Assembly: GCF_000741715.1 (NCBI RefSeq)
Contig: NZ_JGZN01000010.1
Coordinates: 1-45,447 of the forward strand
Origin: Bifidobacterium saguini DSM 23967
GTDB lineage: Bacteria > Actinomycetota > Actinomycetes > Actinomycetales > Bifidobacteriaceae
Reading direction: 5' to 3'
Length of the DNA stretch: 45,447 bases
Positions 23,855 to 32,375 of this stretch are shown here, piece after piece. Below the pieces are notes generated by a model, which was not told where the DNA came from, did no database searches, and saw only the letters and a program-made list of their open reading frames with translations. Both the position numbers and the translations under genes were made by a program. Each line of letters opens with the position of its first letter. Position 1 is the first letter of the stretch.

Positions 23855-26419
23855 ATGACTGACATGACCGAACAGAATGCAGCAATGAAGCCGCCCGTGG
23901 CCAAGCGTGAGCCTCAGCGCCGTGAATTCCACGGCGACATATTTGAAGACGATTACGAATGGATGCGTAATAAGGAATCCGCTGAAGTTCAGGATTATGT
24001 AGCGTCGCAGAACACGTATTGCGAAGCGCGGATGAGCCATTTGGCAGGTTTGCGGCACACCCTGTTCGAAGAACTCAAAGCGCATGTGGAAGAAACGGAC
24101 ATGTCCGTGCCCACGCGCATCAACGGTTACTGGTATTTCACACGCACCCAGCAGGGCAAGCAATACGGTGTGCAATGCCGTATGCCTGTGCGCGGTGCGG
24201 ATGATTGGGATCCTCCGGTTGTGGACCCGCAGGGCGCGCCCGGCTCCATGCCAGGCGAGCAGGTGGTGTTCGACGCCAACGTGGAATCCGAAGGCCATGA
24301 TTTCTTCCGTCTGGGTGGCATGGATTTGAGCCATGACGGGCGCTGGGTGCTGTATGGCGTGGATGTGAGCGGCGACGAACGCTATGATTTCCGCATTCGA
24401 GACCTCGATGCCACGCTCGAGCAGGGGCGGCCGGTGGAATTGCCGGAGTTGTTCAAAGGCATTGGCGGAGCGTGTTTCACACCGGACGGCAAATGGGTGT
24501 TTTGGACTGAGGTCGATGACTCTTGGCGTCCGTGCGCGATTTGGCGCCATCAGGTAGGCACACCAGTGGAATCCGATGTGTGCGTATACCGTGAGACGGA
24601 TGAACGATTCTGGGTGGGAGCGGGCATCAGCTTCGATGAGCGCAGCATCGTGATCGGGACCGGTTCAAAAACCAGTACCGAAGTGCTTATGCTGCCGGTA
24701 GCCACGCCGGAAGGCGAGTTCCAGGCATTTATTCCACGCAAGGAAGACGTGGAATATGATGTGAGTTTCGCATGCTTTGAAGGCGCCGGCGAAAACGGTG
24801 AAGACGTGCCGTTGGCCGTGGTCTATCACAACGCCAATAATCCAAACTTCGAAATCGATGTTATTGACATGCGCGCGCATAAGCCGCCATATCGTTTAGG
24901 CGAAGGCGTATGCGTGGCGGCCGGTTCGCCATACGGCTGCGAACGCGGCGACATGGGCCGGCCGATTACCGAAGCATACTTCAACCCGCTGAATCCTGCG
25001 ATTTTGCAAGGTGCGCATGGCCTAGGCATTGAAGGCATTGCATTGCATCGGTACTTCGTCACATTGAGCTACCGGTCCGATGGACAGCCGCACGTCGCAT
25101 ACACCACCAAGCAGGCTGCTGCCGCTGACTTTTTGGCCGGCCGACCGTGGCGGTTCACCGAATTGTTGCCGCCACCGCTTGAAAACGATTGGGATATGGT
25201 GGCCGCCGACCGTTCGGATAGCACCGGTGACCACGGTGAGCGATTGTGGACGGACGATACGGCTGCGGATGCTGTTGCTGATGCTAGTGTTGCTGTTCCA
25301 CAGGACCACACATCATCATTTGATGGTGCGAGCGACGACCATCTGCCGGGAGAAACCCGCCGTCTATACAACATCGGTACCGGTGGCAATCCTTCATATG
25401 ATGCGCCGCGCATGCGATACTCCTTCGCCAGTTATACGCGGCCGGGTGAGCTGCATGAGATCGACCCGGCAACCGGTCGTGACACATTGCTCAAGCGTGC
25501 CACTGTGCTGGGTGACTTCGATCCGCGTGACTACATGGAGCGCCGCGTGTGGATTACCGCGCGCGATGGTGAGCGGATTCCAGTTTCACTGGTGTGGCGC
25601 CGCGATTTCCCCGCGCAGGATTCGCCAATGTTCATCACCGGTTATGGCGCGTATGAGATTTCCTCCGATCCGGGCTTCTCGGTGGCTCGACTCAGCATGC
25701 TCGATCGCGGTGTGCTGTATGCCGTGCCTCATATTCGCGGCGGTGGTGAACTGGGCCGCGCATGGTATGAGCAGGGTCGCCGACTCAACAAGAAGCACAC
25801 GTTTGAGGATTTCGTGGATGCCACTCGCGCATTGCAGACCGCCCATTTGGCCGATTCGCGGCGCACAGTGGCCAACGGTGGTTCCGCTGGCGGCCTGCTG
25901 ATGGGTGCCGTGGCCAATATGGCGCCGGAGTGCTTTGCCGGTATTGAAGCGGATGTGCCATTCGTTGATGCGTTGACTTCGATTCTGAATCCTGACCTGC
26001 CGCTGACCGTGACCGAATGGGATGAGTGGGGAGACCCGCTGCACGATTCGCGCGTGTACGAGTACATGAAGTCGTATACGCCGTATGAGAATGTGCCGGT
26101 ACCGGTTGTGGAGTCGGCGGCTGATGCGGCTGAGATCGAGGATGCAGCTGGGGCTACAGCTGTTGCCGAGGCTGTTTCTGCATCCAAGAATGCCGTCGAT
26201 TTCCCGCGTATTTTCATCACTACATCGATGAACGACACCCGCGTGCTGTACGTCGAACCATTGAAATGGCTGGCTCGTCTGCAGTCTGCTGGCGTGGACG
26301 CCGTAGCGAAAATCGAAGTGGAAGCCGGCCACGGCGGACTTTCTGGGCGATACAAGCAGTGGGAAGAAGTCTCCTATGAGAACGCCTGGTGCTTGGCGGT
26401 GATGCACATCACGCGCTGA
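23855..26419 (+). CDS. ptrB: oligopeptidase B (S9A serine peptidase)
   Basis: An 854-residue prolyl-oligopeptidase family enzyme that cuts peptides after basic residues. It has an N-terminal beta-propeller (about 75-500) opening with the family motif PVAKREPQRREFHGD..DDYEWMR. The catalytic domain carries RGGGELGRAWYEQGR, the nucleophile S677 in NGGSAGGLLMGA, D794 in SMNDTRVLYVEP and H826 in AGHGGLSGRY. The protein is about 170 residues longer than the usual 680-700. Two inserts of low complexity account for much of it: one around 448-495 in the propeller and one around 750-785 rich in A, E and V between the nucleophile and the acid. Start ATG 23855 is leaderless. Confidence 0.92.
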   Translation: MTDMTEQNAAMKPPVAKREPQRREFHGDIFEDDYEWMRNKESAEVQDYVASQNTYCEARMSHLAGLRHTLFEELKAHVEETDMSVPTRINGYWYFTRTQQGKQYGVQCRMPVRGADDWDPPVVDPQGAPGSMPGEQVVFDANVESEGHDFFRLGGMDLSHDGRWVLYGVDVSGDERYDFRIRDLDATLEQGRPVELPELFKGIGGACFTPDGKWVFWTEVDDSWRPCAIWRHQVGTPVESDVCVYRETDERFWVGAGISFDERSIVIGTGSKTSTEVLMLPVATPEGEFQAFIPRKEDVEYDVSFACFEGAGENGEDVPLAVVYHNANNPNFEIDVIDMRAHKPPYRLGEGVCVAAGSPYGCERGDMGRPITEAYFNPLNPAILQGAHGLGIEGIALHRYFVTLSYRSDGQPHVAYTTKQAAAADFLAGRPWRFTELLPPPLENDWDMVAADRSDSTGDHGERLWTDDTAADAVADASVAVPQDHTSSFDGASDDHLPGETRRLYNIGTGGNPSYDAPRMRYSFASYTRPGELHEIDPATGRDTLLKRATVLGDFDPRDYMERRVWITARDGERIPVSLVWRRDFPAQDSPMFITGYGAYEISSDPGFSVARLSMLDRGVLYAVPHIRGGGELGRAWYEQGRRLNKKHTFEDFVDATRALQTAHLADSRRTVANGGSAGGLLMGAVANMAPECFAGIEADVPFVDALTSILNPDLPLTVTEWDEWGDPLHDSRVYEYMKSYTPYENVPVPVVESAADAAEIEDAAGATAVAEAVSASKNAVDFPRIFITTSMNDTRVLYVEPLKWLARLQSAGVDAVAKIEVEAGHGGLSGRYKQWEEVSYENAWCLAVMHITR

Positions 26420-26475
26420 GTCCACGCATGTGTCCACTTGCTGAGCGGAAGTAACCCGGCAAGTGGGCGCACGAG

Positions 26476-26481
26476 TAGGCT
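26476..26481 (+). promoter_or_regulatory. -10 box TAGGCT for leuB
   Basis: TAGGCT ends eight bases before ATG 26490; no ribosome site. Confidence 0.45.
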
Positions 26482-26489
26482 CCGATTGC

Positions 26490-27521
26490 ATGGCAAAGAC
26501 ATACAAGATTGCCGTCATCCCCGGAGACGGTATTGGCAAGGAAGTCACCCCGTGGGCACAGAAGGCTTTGGAAAAGGCCGCTGAAGGCGTAGCTGACTTC
26601 GAATACGAACAGTTCGACCTCGGTGCCGAGCGTTACCTGCGCGATGGCACCATTCTTCCCGAAGAGGAAGAGGAGCGCATCAAGGCTAACGACGCCATCC
26701 TGCTTGGTGCAGTTGGCGATCCGCGCATCAAGGCCGGCATTCTGGAGCGTGGCCTGCTGCTGAAGCTGCGTTTCGACCTCGATCAGTACGTGAACCTGCG
26801 CCCCTCCAAGCTGTACAAGGGCGTCACTTCGCCTCTGGCCAACCCGGGCGACATTGACTTCGTGGTGGTGCGCGAAGGCACTGAAGGCCTGTACTGCGGT
26901 GCAGGCGGCGCGGTGCGTCGTGGCACTCCGAACGAGGTGGCCACCGAAGTCTCCATCAACACCGCCTATGGTGTGGAACGTGTGGTACGTTACGCCTTCA
27001 AGCTCGCCATGAAGCGCAAGAAGCATGTGACCCTTGTGCACAAGAAGAACGTGCTCGTCAACGCCGGCGACATGTGGCAGCGCATTGTGGACAAGGTTGC
27101 CGAGGAATACCCTGAGGTTTCCCACGATTACCTGCACATCGATGCCACGACCATCTTCCTAGTCTCCGATCCGTCTCGCTTCGACGTGATCCTGACCGAC
27201 AACCTCTTCGGCGACATCATCACCGATGAGGCCGGTGCCGTGGTTGGCGGCGTGGGCTACTCCGCTTCCGGCTGCATCAACGCTTCCGACGAATACCCGT
27301 CCATGTTCGAGCCGATTCACGGTTCCGCACCGGATATCGCCGGTCAGAACAAGGCCAACCCGACTGCCGCTATCCTCTCCGCAGCCATGCTGCTTGAGCA
27401 TCTCGGCTTCGACGATGCGGCCAAGAAGATTCACAAGGCCGTCGAAGCGGATATCGAGGAGCTCGGCTCCACCGTCCGCTCCACCGACCAGGTCGGTGAG
27501 GACATTCTCAACCGCATGTGA
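26490..27521 (+). CDS. leuB: 3-isopropylmalate dehydrogenase
   Basis: A 343-residue NAD-dependent decarboxylating dehydrogenase of leucine biosynthesis. It has the family opening [15 protein letters not shown], substrate-binding [17 protein letters not shown], the catalytic VREGTEGLY and KKNVL stretches, and the metal site [13 protein letters not shown] followed by [18 protein letters not shown]. The length fits the actinobacterial type. The open frame reaches GTG 26463, but the protein starts at ATG 26490, where TAGGCT lies eight bases upstream and no ribosome site is seen. No other leu gene is adjacent. Confidence 0.95.
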   Translation: MAKTYKIAVIPGDGIGKEVTPWAQKALEKAAEGVADFEYEQFDLGAERYLRDGTILPEEEEERIKANDAILLGAVGDPRIKAGILERGLLLKLRFDLDQYVNLRPSKLYKGVTSPLANPGDIDFVVVREGTEGLYCGAGGAVRRGTPNEVATEVSINTAYGVERVVRYAFKLAMKRKKHVTLVHKKNVLVNAGDMWQRIVDKVAEEYPEVSHDYLHIDATTIFLVSDPSRFDVILTDNLFGDIITDEAGAVVGGVGYSASGCINASDEYPSMFEPIHGSAPDIAGQNKANPTAAILSAAMLLEHLGFDDAAKKIHKAVEADIEELGSTVRSTDQVGEDILNRM

Positions 27522-27522
27522 G

Positions 27523-27642
27523 GATATTCGTCCCACATATGAGGATATGTGACCTACCTGTGGGGTATTCGCCCCACAGGTGGAACGCATGCGGCTTGCA
27601 CATAGGATATTCGTCCCACAGGTAAGTGGCATGCGGCTTGCA
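27523..27642 (+). repeat. three ~42-bp direct repeats after leuB
   Basis: Units start with G(G/A)TATTCG(T/C)CCCACA at 27523, 27564 and 27606 (spacing 41 and 42). The last two match along 37 bases, both ending GCATGCGGCTTGCA. The second contains a hairpin CCTGTGGGG-TATTCG-CCCCACAGG (27557-27580), which may end leuB transcription although no T run follows. The unit length is twice the 21-bp period of the array downstream. Non-coding. Confidence 0.75.
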
Positions 27643-27684
27643 AGCAAGGCACGGTTACCAATCACGGTGATGTAGCCACACCTC

Positions 27685-27853
27685 GACTGTCGGTTTTTGG
27701 ACATTGACTGTAGGACATCCAACATCGACTGTAGGTTTTTGAACACTGACTGTAGGGTTTCTAACGTTTTTCGTTAGAAACCCTACAGTCTTTGTGTAAT
27801 TCCCTACAGTCAGTGTTGGATGTCCTACAGTCAACGTTCAGAATCCTACAGTC
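27685..27853. repeat. 21-bp-periodic array of GACTGTAGG, 4 + 4 inverted around a hairpin
   Basis: Forward GACTGTAGG at 27685 (with one change, GACTGTCGG), 27706, 27727 and 27748; reverse CCTACAGTC at 27782, 27803, 27824 and 27845. Every step is exactly 21 bp. The two halves meet in a perfect 19-bp inverted repeat (27748-27766 / 27772-27790) with loop TTTTT. The 12-base spacers are partly conserved: several carry AACA(C/T)T or CCAACA before the next motif, and the second and seventh spacers are near-complementary. No gene is seen in 27522-27900. The last copy ends 35 bases before the lplA -10. Confidence 0.9.
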
Positions 27854-27888
27854 AAAGCTGGTACACGCACGCGCATAGACGCGTTTGC

Positions 27889-27894
27889 TATGGT
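27889..27894 (+). promoter_or_regulatory. -10 box TATGGT for lplA
   Basis: TATGGT ends six bases before GTG 27901; no ribosome site. Confidence 0.5.
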
Positions 27895-27900
27895 GGGGGC

Positions 27901-28974
27901 GTGAGCGGAACGAAAATCAGTCGTGGGGAATGCAAGACACCAGGCGGCAAATTAGTGGCGGTAACCGTATCGTTTGACTCGGACGGCACTGTGCAATCCT
28001 GCCAGCTTGATGGTGATTTCTTCGTGGACACACCGGATGATGCGGCTTCCGAGCAGTATTTACAAGCCCTGACCAAGGCTTTAATCACTGGTCAATCATT
28101 GCAGTCGATAATTGATGAATATCCGAATTGCCAACTGATTGGTACTGATGCTGCGGCGATAGCAACCGCTTTTGCCCGTGCAGTCAGTGGAACTGATATA
28201 TATAAGGTATCGACTACGAATTCCAATATTGCTGATACCAAGCAACTCCATACGACTATCAGTGCTGCGCAAGATGCCGCAGCGCACGACTATGCCGAGC
28301 GATGGGAGTCGCTCAAGCGGAATTTGATTGTCCTCCATGACCATCCGCGTACTCCTGCTGAACAAATGAAGATCGACGAAACCTGGGCGCGAGAAGTGGC
28401 AATGGGCAAGCGCTCGCCGACATTGCGCATATGGGAATGGGCTGAGCCGGCAGTGGTGATTGGACGATTCCAATCAGCACCGGATGAAGTGAATCTGGAT
28501 GTTGCCGAACGTCTGGGATTCGATGTAGTACGCCGATGCACAGGCGGCGGTGCCATGTTCATCGAACCTGGCAATACGATTACGTATTCGCTTTATGTAC
28601 CTCTGGAATTCGTGCAGAACATGAGCATTGAGGAATCGTACCGGCTTTGTGATTGGTGGCTCGTGGAAGCCTTACACGAGTTGGGCTTAGATGTGCGATT
28701 TTCCGGGCTGAATGACATTGCTTCGCAGTACGGCAAGATTGGGGGAGCGGCGCAGCGTCGTTTCCCGGTGACTCGCGCAGGCGCTGTACTGCATCATGTG
28801 ACGATGGCATACGACATCGATGCCGCCAAGATGGGGCAAGTACTGAACACCAGCCGCGAAAAGCTTTCCGATAAAGCGGTGAAATCCGCGAAAAAACGCG
28901 TGGACCCTTTGAAAAGCCAGACTGGATTGAGTCGAGAGCAAATCATTGACCATTTGCTGCATTGGTTTGCATAA
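27901..28974 (+). CDS. lplA: lipoate-protein ligase A with N-terminal accessory domain
   Basis: A 357-residue enzyme that activates lipoate with ATP and attaches it to carrier lysines such as that of GcvH. The first about 95 residues (SRGECKTPGGKLVAVTV..DGDFFVDTPDDA) resemble the small accessory domain that E. coli LplA carries at its C-terminus and archaea encode as separate LplB. The catalytic domain follows: VVIGRFQSAPDEVNLD, RRCTGGGAMFIEPGNTITYS (the RRxxGGGAV-type lipoate site) and KIGGAAQRR (the catalytic lysine region). The domain order is therefore reversed relative to E. coli. Start GTG 27901 is leaderless behind TATGGT; the open frame extends to 27820 within the repeat array, which is not plausible coding. 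Confidence 0.87.
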   Translation: MSGTKISRGECKTPGGKLVAVTVSFDSDGTVQSCQLDGDFFVDTPDDAASEQYLQALTKALITGQSLQSIIDEYPNCQLIGTDAAAIATAFARAVSGTDIYKVSTTNSNIADTKQLHTTISAAQDAAAHDYAERWESLKRNLIVLHDHPRTPAEQMKIDETWAREVAMGKRSPTLRIWEWAEPAVVIGRFQSAPDEVNLDVAERLGFDVVRRCTGGGAMFIEPGNTITYSLYVPLEFVQNMSIEESYRLCDWWLVEALHELGLDVRFSGLNDIASQYGKIGGAAQRRFPVTRAGAVLHHVTMAYDIDAAKMGQVLNTSREKLSDKAVKSAKKRVDPLKSQTGLSREQIIDHLLHWFA

Positions 28975-29034
28975 GTGGTTGATGCGGAGCCGAGCATCCG
29001 GTTCACTGTGATCCGAAAAATTCCTGACGAATAG

Positions 29035-29052
29035 TGTGAGGCGCGTTACAAT
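29035..29052 (+). promoter_or_regulatory. GlxR/Crp-like site overlapping a -10 box
   Basis: TGTGA-N6-TTACA (29035-29050) differs in one base from the Crp/GlxR consensus TGTGA-N6-TCACA. It overlaps TACAAT (29047-29052), a good -10 for the Crp-family gene that follows. Position over the -10 implies repression, probably by the gene's own product (inference). Confidence 0.55.
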
Positions 29053-29100
29053 ATGACGAGTGGCCGACGCCGGCTATGAGCATAAGGATGGTGCATAAGC

Positions 29101-29814
29101 GTGGAAACTCCCAACATGTTTTCCGATGAAGAGAACATTCTGCTGCAAACTGCGCTGTTCAAGCAGGTTTCTCCCGCTGAAGCAGAAGAGCTGATTCCGC
29201 ATCTCAAACGAGCCGTATTCGATAAAGGCGAGTACATCTTCTCCGAAGGCGATACCGACCACCGCATGTATCTGCTGGAGCGCGGCCGAGTCAAGCTGAT
29301 TCGCACTTCCGCAGATGATCGTGTGCACCTCCTGTCCATTCACGCTCCAGGTGAAGTACTTGGTGAAATTCCTGTATTCGATCCTCATGGCGGCCCTCGC
29401 ACCGCTTCCGCTGTGGCCATGAGTCACGGCACTCGCGTGGTGTGGTTGGAGCATGATGCATTGTTCTCCTGGCTGGACGAACACCCGCGTGTGGCCATCG
29501 ATATGTTGCAGGTTATGGCGAACCGTCAGCGCGCCAATAATGAACGCATTTCCGATCTGGTATTCATGGATGTGCCCGCCCGCCTTGCCAAGACTTTGCT
29601 GAATCTTGGCTCGCGCTTTGGCGAACCGGTGGAGCAAGGGCTCAAAGTACCGCATGATCTAACGCAGGAAGAGCTGGCACAGCTGGTGGGTTCTAGCCGT
29701 GAGACAGTCAATAAAGCATTGATGGACTTCTCCAATCGCGGATGGATTGCTCGCGATGGCCGCTCCATTATTATCTTCCAGCCGGGCATGCTGATTCGAC
29801 GTTCACGCCGATAG
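29101..29814 (+). CDS. Crp/Fnr-family regulator (GlxR-like)
   Basis: A 237-residue cyclic-nucleotide-type regulator. An N-terminal beta-roll (about 20-130) includes FDKGEYIFSEGDTDHRMYLLERGRVKL and APGEVLGEIPVFDPHGGPRTASAVA, where the GE and the R-x-A-S of the phosphate-binding cassette are visible, so cAMP binding is plausible. A long helix and a winged helix-turn-helix follow: LTQEELAQLVGSSRETVNKAL. This matches actinobacterial GlxR, a global carbon regulator. GTG 29101 is the start used; AAGGA lies 12 bases upstream, rather far, and ATG 29116 is an alternative. Confidence 0.9.
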   Translation: METPNMFSDEENILLQTALFKQVSPAEAEELIPHLKRAVFDKGEYIFSEGDTDHRMYLLERGRVKLIRTSADDRVHLLSIHAPGEVLGEIPVFDPHGGPRTASAVAMSHGTRVVWLEHDALFSWLDEHPRVAIDMLQVMANRQRANNERISDLVFMDVPARLAKTLLNLGSRFGEPVEQGLKVPHDLTQEELAQLVGSSRETVNKALMDFSNRGWIARDGRSIIIFQPGMLIRRSRR

Positions 29815-29916
29815 CTGCGCATTCGGCCATCTTTCAGCAAACATTACGCTAGTGCGATTCTTGTGATGATTAGCTGTTGTGATGGACTTGGCACTGGATT
29901 GGTACGCCGGCCCATT

Positions 29917-29922
29917 TAGAAT
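29917..29922 (+). promoter_or_regulatory. -10 box TAGAAT for the penicillin-binding protein gene
   Basis: TAGAAT ends seven bases before ATG 29930; no ribosome site. Confidence 0.55.
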
Positions 29923-29929
29923 GGGGCCC

Positions 29930-32206
29930 ATGCCCAAAAAGAAGTCCCTGACAGTTCGTCGTGTGCTTGTTCTCCTACTGGCCTACATCATGCTTGCCGT
30001 GTCTGGCGGTGTGGTGGCCAGCGTGTTGTTCGTGCCGGGTGTGATCGGCGCCAACAAGGCCGCCAAGGCGGTTATCCCCTCATTGAAGGTGGAGAACGTG
30101 GACTTCGACGTGACTAATTTGCCGCAGAAGTCGACTATGTATGCGAACGATGGCACCACCGTGATTGCCACGTTCTACAACCAGAACCGTATCGTGGTTC
30201 CGCTGAAGAAGATTTCCAAAGCCATGCAGCAGGCAGTGGTGGCACGAGAGGATCGCCGTTTCTGGAGTCATGCCGGTGTGGATGTGCAAGGCGTGATGCG
30301 TGCGTTCGTGCAGACCTATCTGGTGCATGGTTCCCAGCAAGGTGGTTCGTCCCTGACCCAGCAGTACGTCAAGAACGTGTTGCTGATGCAGGCTATCGAA
30401 GATGACGATTCCATTGCCCAATACCATGCCACTGAAGATACGGTTGCCCGTAAGATTCGAGAGATGCTCATCGCCGTGCAGATGGAGAAGAAATACTCCA
30501 AGGCCGAAATTCTGCAGGGCTACCTCAACATCGCCCAGTTCGGTACCAACTTGTACGGCGTGGAAACCGCGGCTCAGCGTTACTTCAGCGTTTCCGCATC
30601 TGAACTGACCCCGATTCAGGCCGCTACGATCGCAGCTATCACCAAGAATCCGAACAAATATGATCCGCTGATTGAGGCCAATCAGGAAGAAAGCCAGAAG
30701 CAGCGCAATATTGTGTTGGATTTGATGGCTCAGGAGAACTATATTTCCCAGGATGAAGCCAAGAAAGCCAAGGAAACTCCGCTGAAGGACACCCTGAAGG
30801 TGCAGACCGTGAACGTGGGTTGCCAGGATACCGGCGATTACGCGTTCTTCTGTGATTATGTGGTGCATCGCATCCAGAACTCCGAGGAATTCGGCAAGAC
30901 TCAGGCTGATCGTTACAAGCTGCTGCAGGAAGGTGGCTTGAAGATTGTGACCACGCTTGATCTGGATGCCAACTCCCTGTTGATGGATACCGCGCGTAAC
31001 ACGATTCCGCCGAACGATTCCAGTGGTATGGAAATCGCTATGGCTGCAGTCAAACCTGGCACCGGTGAAGTGCTGGGCTTCGGCTTGAACCGTTACTACG
31101 ATGCTACGCCCGAGGCTGCGAACGATGCCACCAAGACCAGCCAGAACTATGTGGTTGACCTTGCAGACGGTGGTGGTTCCGGTTGGACCATCGGTTCTTC
31201 TTGGAAGCCGATTAACTTGGTGGCATGGATGGAAGCAGGTCATTCCATCAACGACAACCTGCAGACTTCCACCACGTATCCAACTACCGACTTTGCCTGC
31301 GACCGATACACTGGCGGTACCGATTCCTGGAAGGTGCAGAATGCATTCGGCACCACGGTGAACCCGGAAAGCCCGTTCTTGGGTCTGGTTCGTTCTCATA
31401 ACACCACCCAAGCTTCGATGGGCTCGATTATGAAGCTGTGCAAGGTTGCGGATACCGCTACTGAACTTGGCTATCATGACGCTAAAACCGGTGAAACGAT
31501 TGATAAGACTTCGTCCTTCACTCCGTCCATGATGATTGGTTCCGTGAACGTTTCCCCGCTGACGATGGCCTCCATCTTTGCCGTGTACGCCTCTAACGGC
31601 GTGCAGTGCAACCCGATCGCTATTTCCAAGGTGACCGATGGTGACGGCAATGATCTGAAGGTTCCGTCTGCCAACTGCCATCAGGCGGTCGATCCGGAAA
31701 TCATTCAGACTCTGGCTTATACGCTGAACCAAGGTGTGACCAGATCTGATGGTCAGGGCCATAACTTCCAGCTCAACAACGGGCGTAAGTCCTTCGGTAA
31801 AACCGGTACGAGCGAGGATTTGGCCGTGTCCAGTGGTTCATTCATTCCAAACCAGATCGCAACATTCGCTGTGGTCGGCGATGCTCAGAACCCGTATGCT
31901 CACCGTATTGCCAACATTCGCATCAACGGTGTGTACAACAGCTACTGGGATGGTTCCACGATTGCCGCACCGGCATTGCGTAACTTCCTGAACTCCTACG
32001 CGGACAAGAAGCAACTGCCGATTGACAACGACTATGGCCAGCCGTCATCGAAGTACACGGCCAGTGGCACCACGCTCGGTATCGGCGGACGTGCATACAG
32101 TGCACAGAAGTCGACCACCAGCAACTCGAATGGTTCCACGTCGTCCAATAGCGACAGCTCTACGAGCAGCCAGAATTCGGAGAGCAGCAGCCAGGACGAG
32201 CAGTGA
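29930..32206 (+). CDS. bifunctional penicillin-binding protein (class A, GT51 + transpeptidase)
   Basis: A 758-residue peptidoglycan synthase anchored by one N-terminal span (about 10-38). The glycosyltransferase domain shows VAREDRRFWSHAGVD with the catalytic glutamate, then QGGSSLTQQYVKN. The transpeptidase has the active serine S423 in GSSWKPI (S-x-x-K) and the KTG triad at 624-626 (GKTGTS). It ends in a tail of about 45 residues rich in S, T and N with no predicted domain. It polymerises and cross-links lipid II outside the membrane. The frame opens at 29879, but ATG 29930 sits seven bases behind TAGAAT and begins the basic pre-anchor MPKKKSLTVRR. A strong terminator follows. Confidence 0.94.
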   Translation: MPKKKSLTVRRVLVLLLAYIMLAVSGGVVASVLFVPGVIGANKAAKAVIPSLKVENVDFDVTNLPQKSTMYANDGTTVIATFYNQNRIVVPLKKISKAMQQAVVAREDRRFWSHAGVDVQGVMRAFVQTYLVHGSQQGGSSLTQQYVKNVLLMQAIEDDDSIAQYHATEDTVARKIREMLIAVQMEKKYSKAEILQGYLNIAQFGTNLYGVETAAQRYFSVSASELTPIQAATIAAITKNPNKYDPLIEANQEESQKQRNIVLDLMAQENYISQDEAKKAKETPLKDTLKVQTVNVGCQDTGDYAFFCDYVVHRIQNSEEFGKTQADRYKLLQEGGLKIVTTLDLDANSLLMDTARNTIPPNDSSGMEIAMAAVKPGTGEVLGFGLNRYYDATPEAANDATKTSQNYVVDLADGGGSGWTIGSSWKPINLVAWMEAGHSINDNLQTSTTYPTTDFACDRYTGGTDSWKVQNAFGTTVNPESPFLGLVRSHNTTQASMGSIMKLCKVADTATELGYHDAKTGETIDKTSSFTPSMMIGSVNVSPLTMASIFAVYASNGVQCNPIAISKVTDGDGNDLKVPSANCHQAVDPEIIQTLAYTLNQGVTRSDGQGHNFQLNNGRKSFGKTGTSEDLAVSSGSFIPNQIATFAVVGDAQNPYAHRIANIRINGVYNSYWDGSTIAAPALRNFLNSYADKKQLPIDNDYGQPSSKYTASGTTLGIGGRAYSAQKSTTSNSNGSTSSNSDSSTSSQNSESSSQDEQ

Positions 32207-32270
32207 TATCGCACTGGTGGAACACATCACTGCAGTGACCATTCACTGAACATGGTGACTACATAGTTAG

Positions 32271-32303
32271 CGGGCGTTACCTCATCGAGGTGACGCCCGT
32301 TTT
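32271..32303 (+). terminator. intrinsic terminator of the penicillin-binding protein gene
   Basis: 13-bp stem with one G-T pair (32271-32283 / 32287-32299), loop ATC, followed by TTTT. The T tract runs directly into TACAAT, the -10 of the next gene. Confidence 0.85.
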
Positions 32304-32308
32304 ACAAT
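32303..32308 (+). promoter_or_regulatory. -10 box TACAAT for the OYE-family gene
   Basis: TACAAT 68 bases ahead of ATG 32376, overlapping the end of the upstream terminator. It gives a leader of about 60 bases ending in GGAGGGG. Confidence 0.5.
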
Positions 32309-32375
32309 TGTGCAGGATACATATACCGCAGTCGGCGGTATCCACGACTTGAAGCCGGCTATTGGAGGGGGACTG

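Noticed and set aside
27685..27853. CRISPR array
   Set aside because: Repeats are nine bases with 12-base partly conserved spacers, occur in both orientations and no cas gene is near.
30080..31762. 560-residue open frame on the - strand
   Set aside because: Opposite the penicillin-binding protein with all its motifs on the + strand; histidine- and glycine-rich composition is typical of antisense frames.
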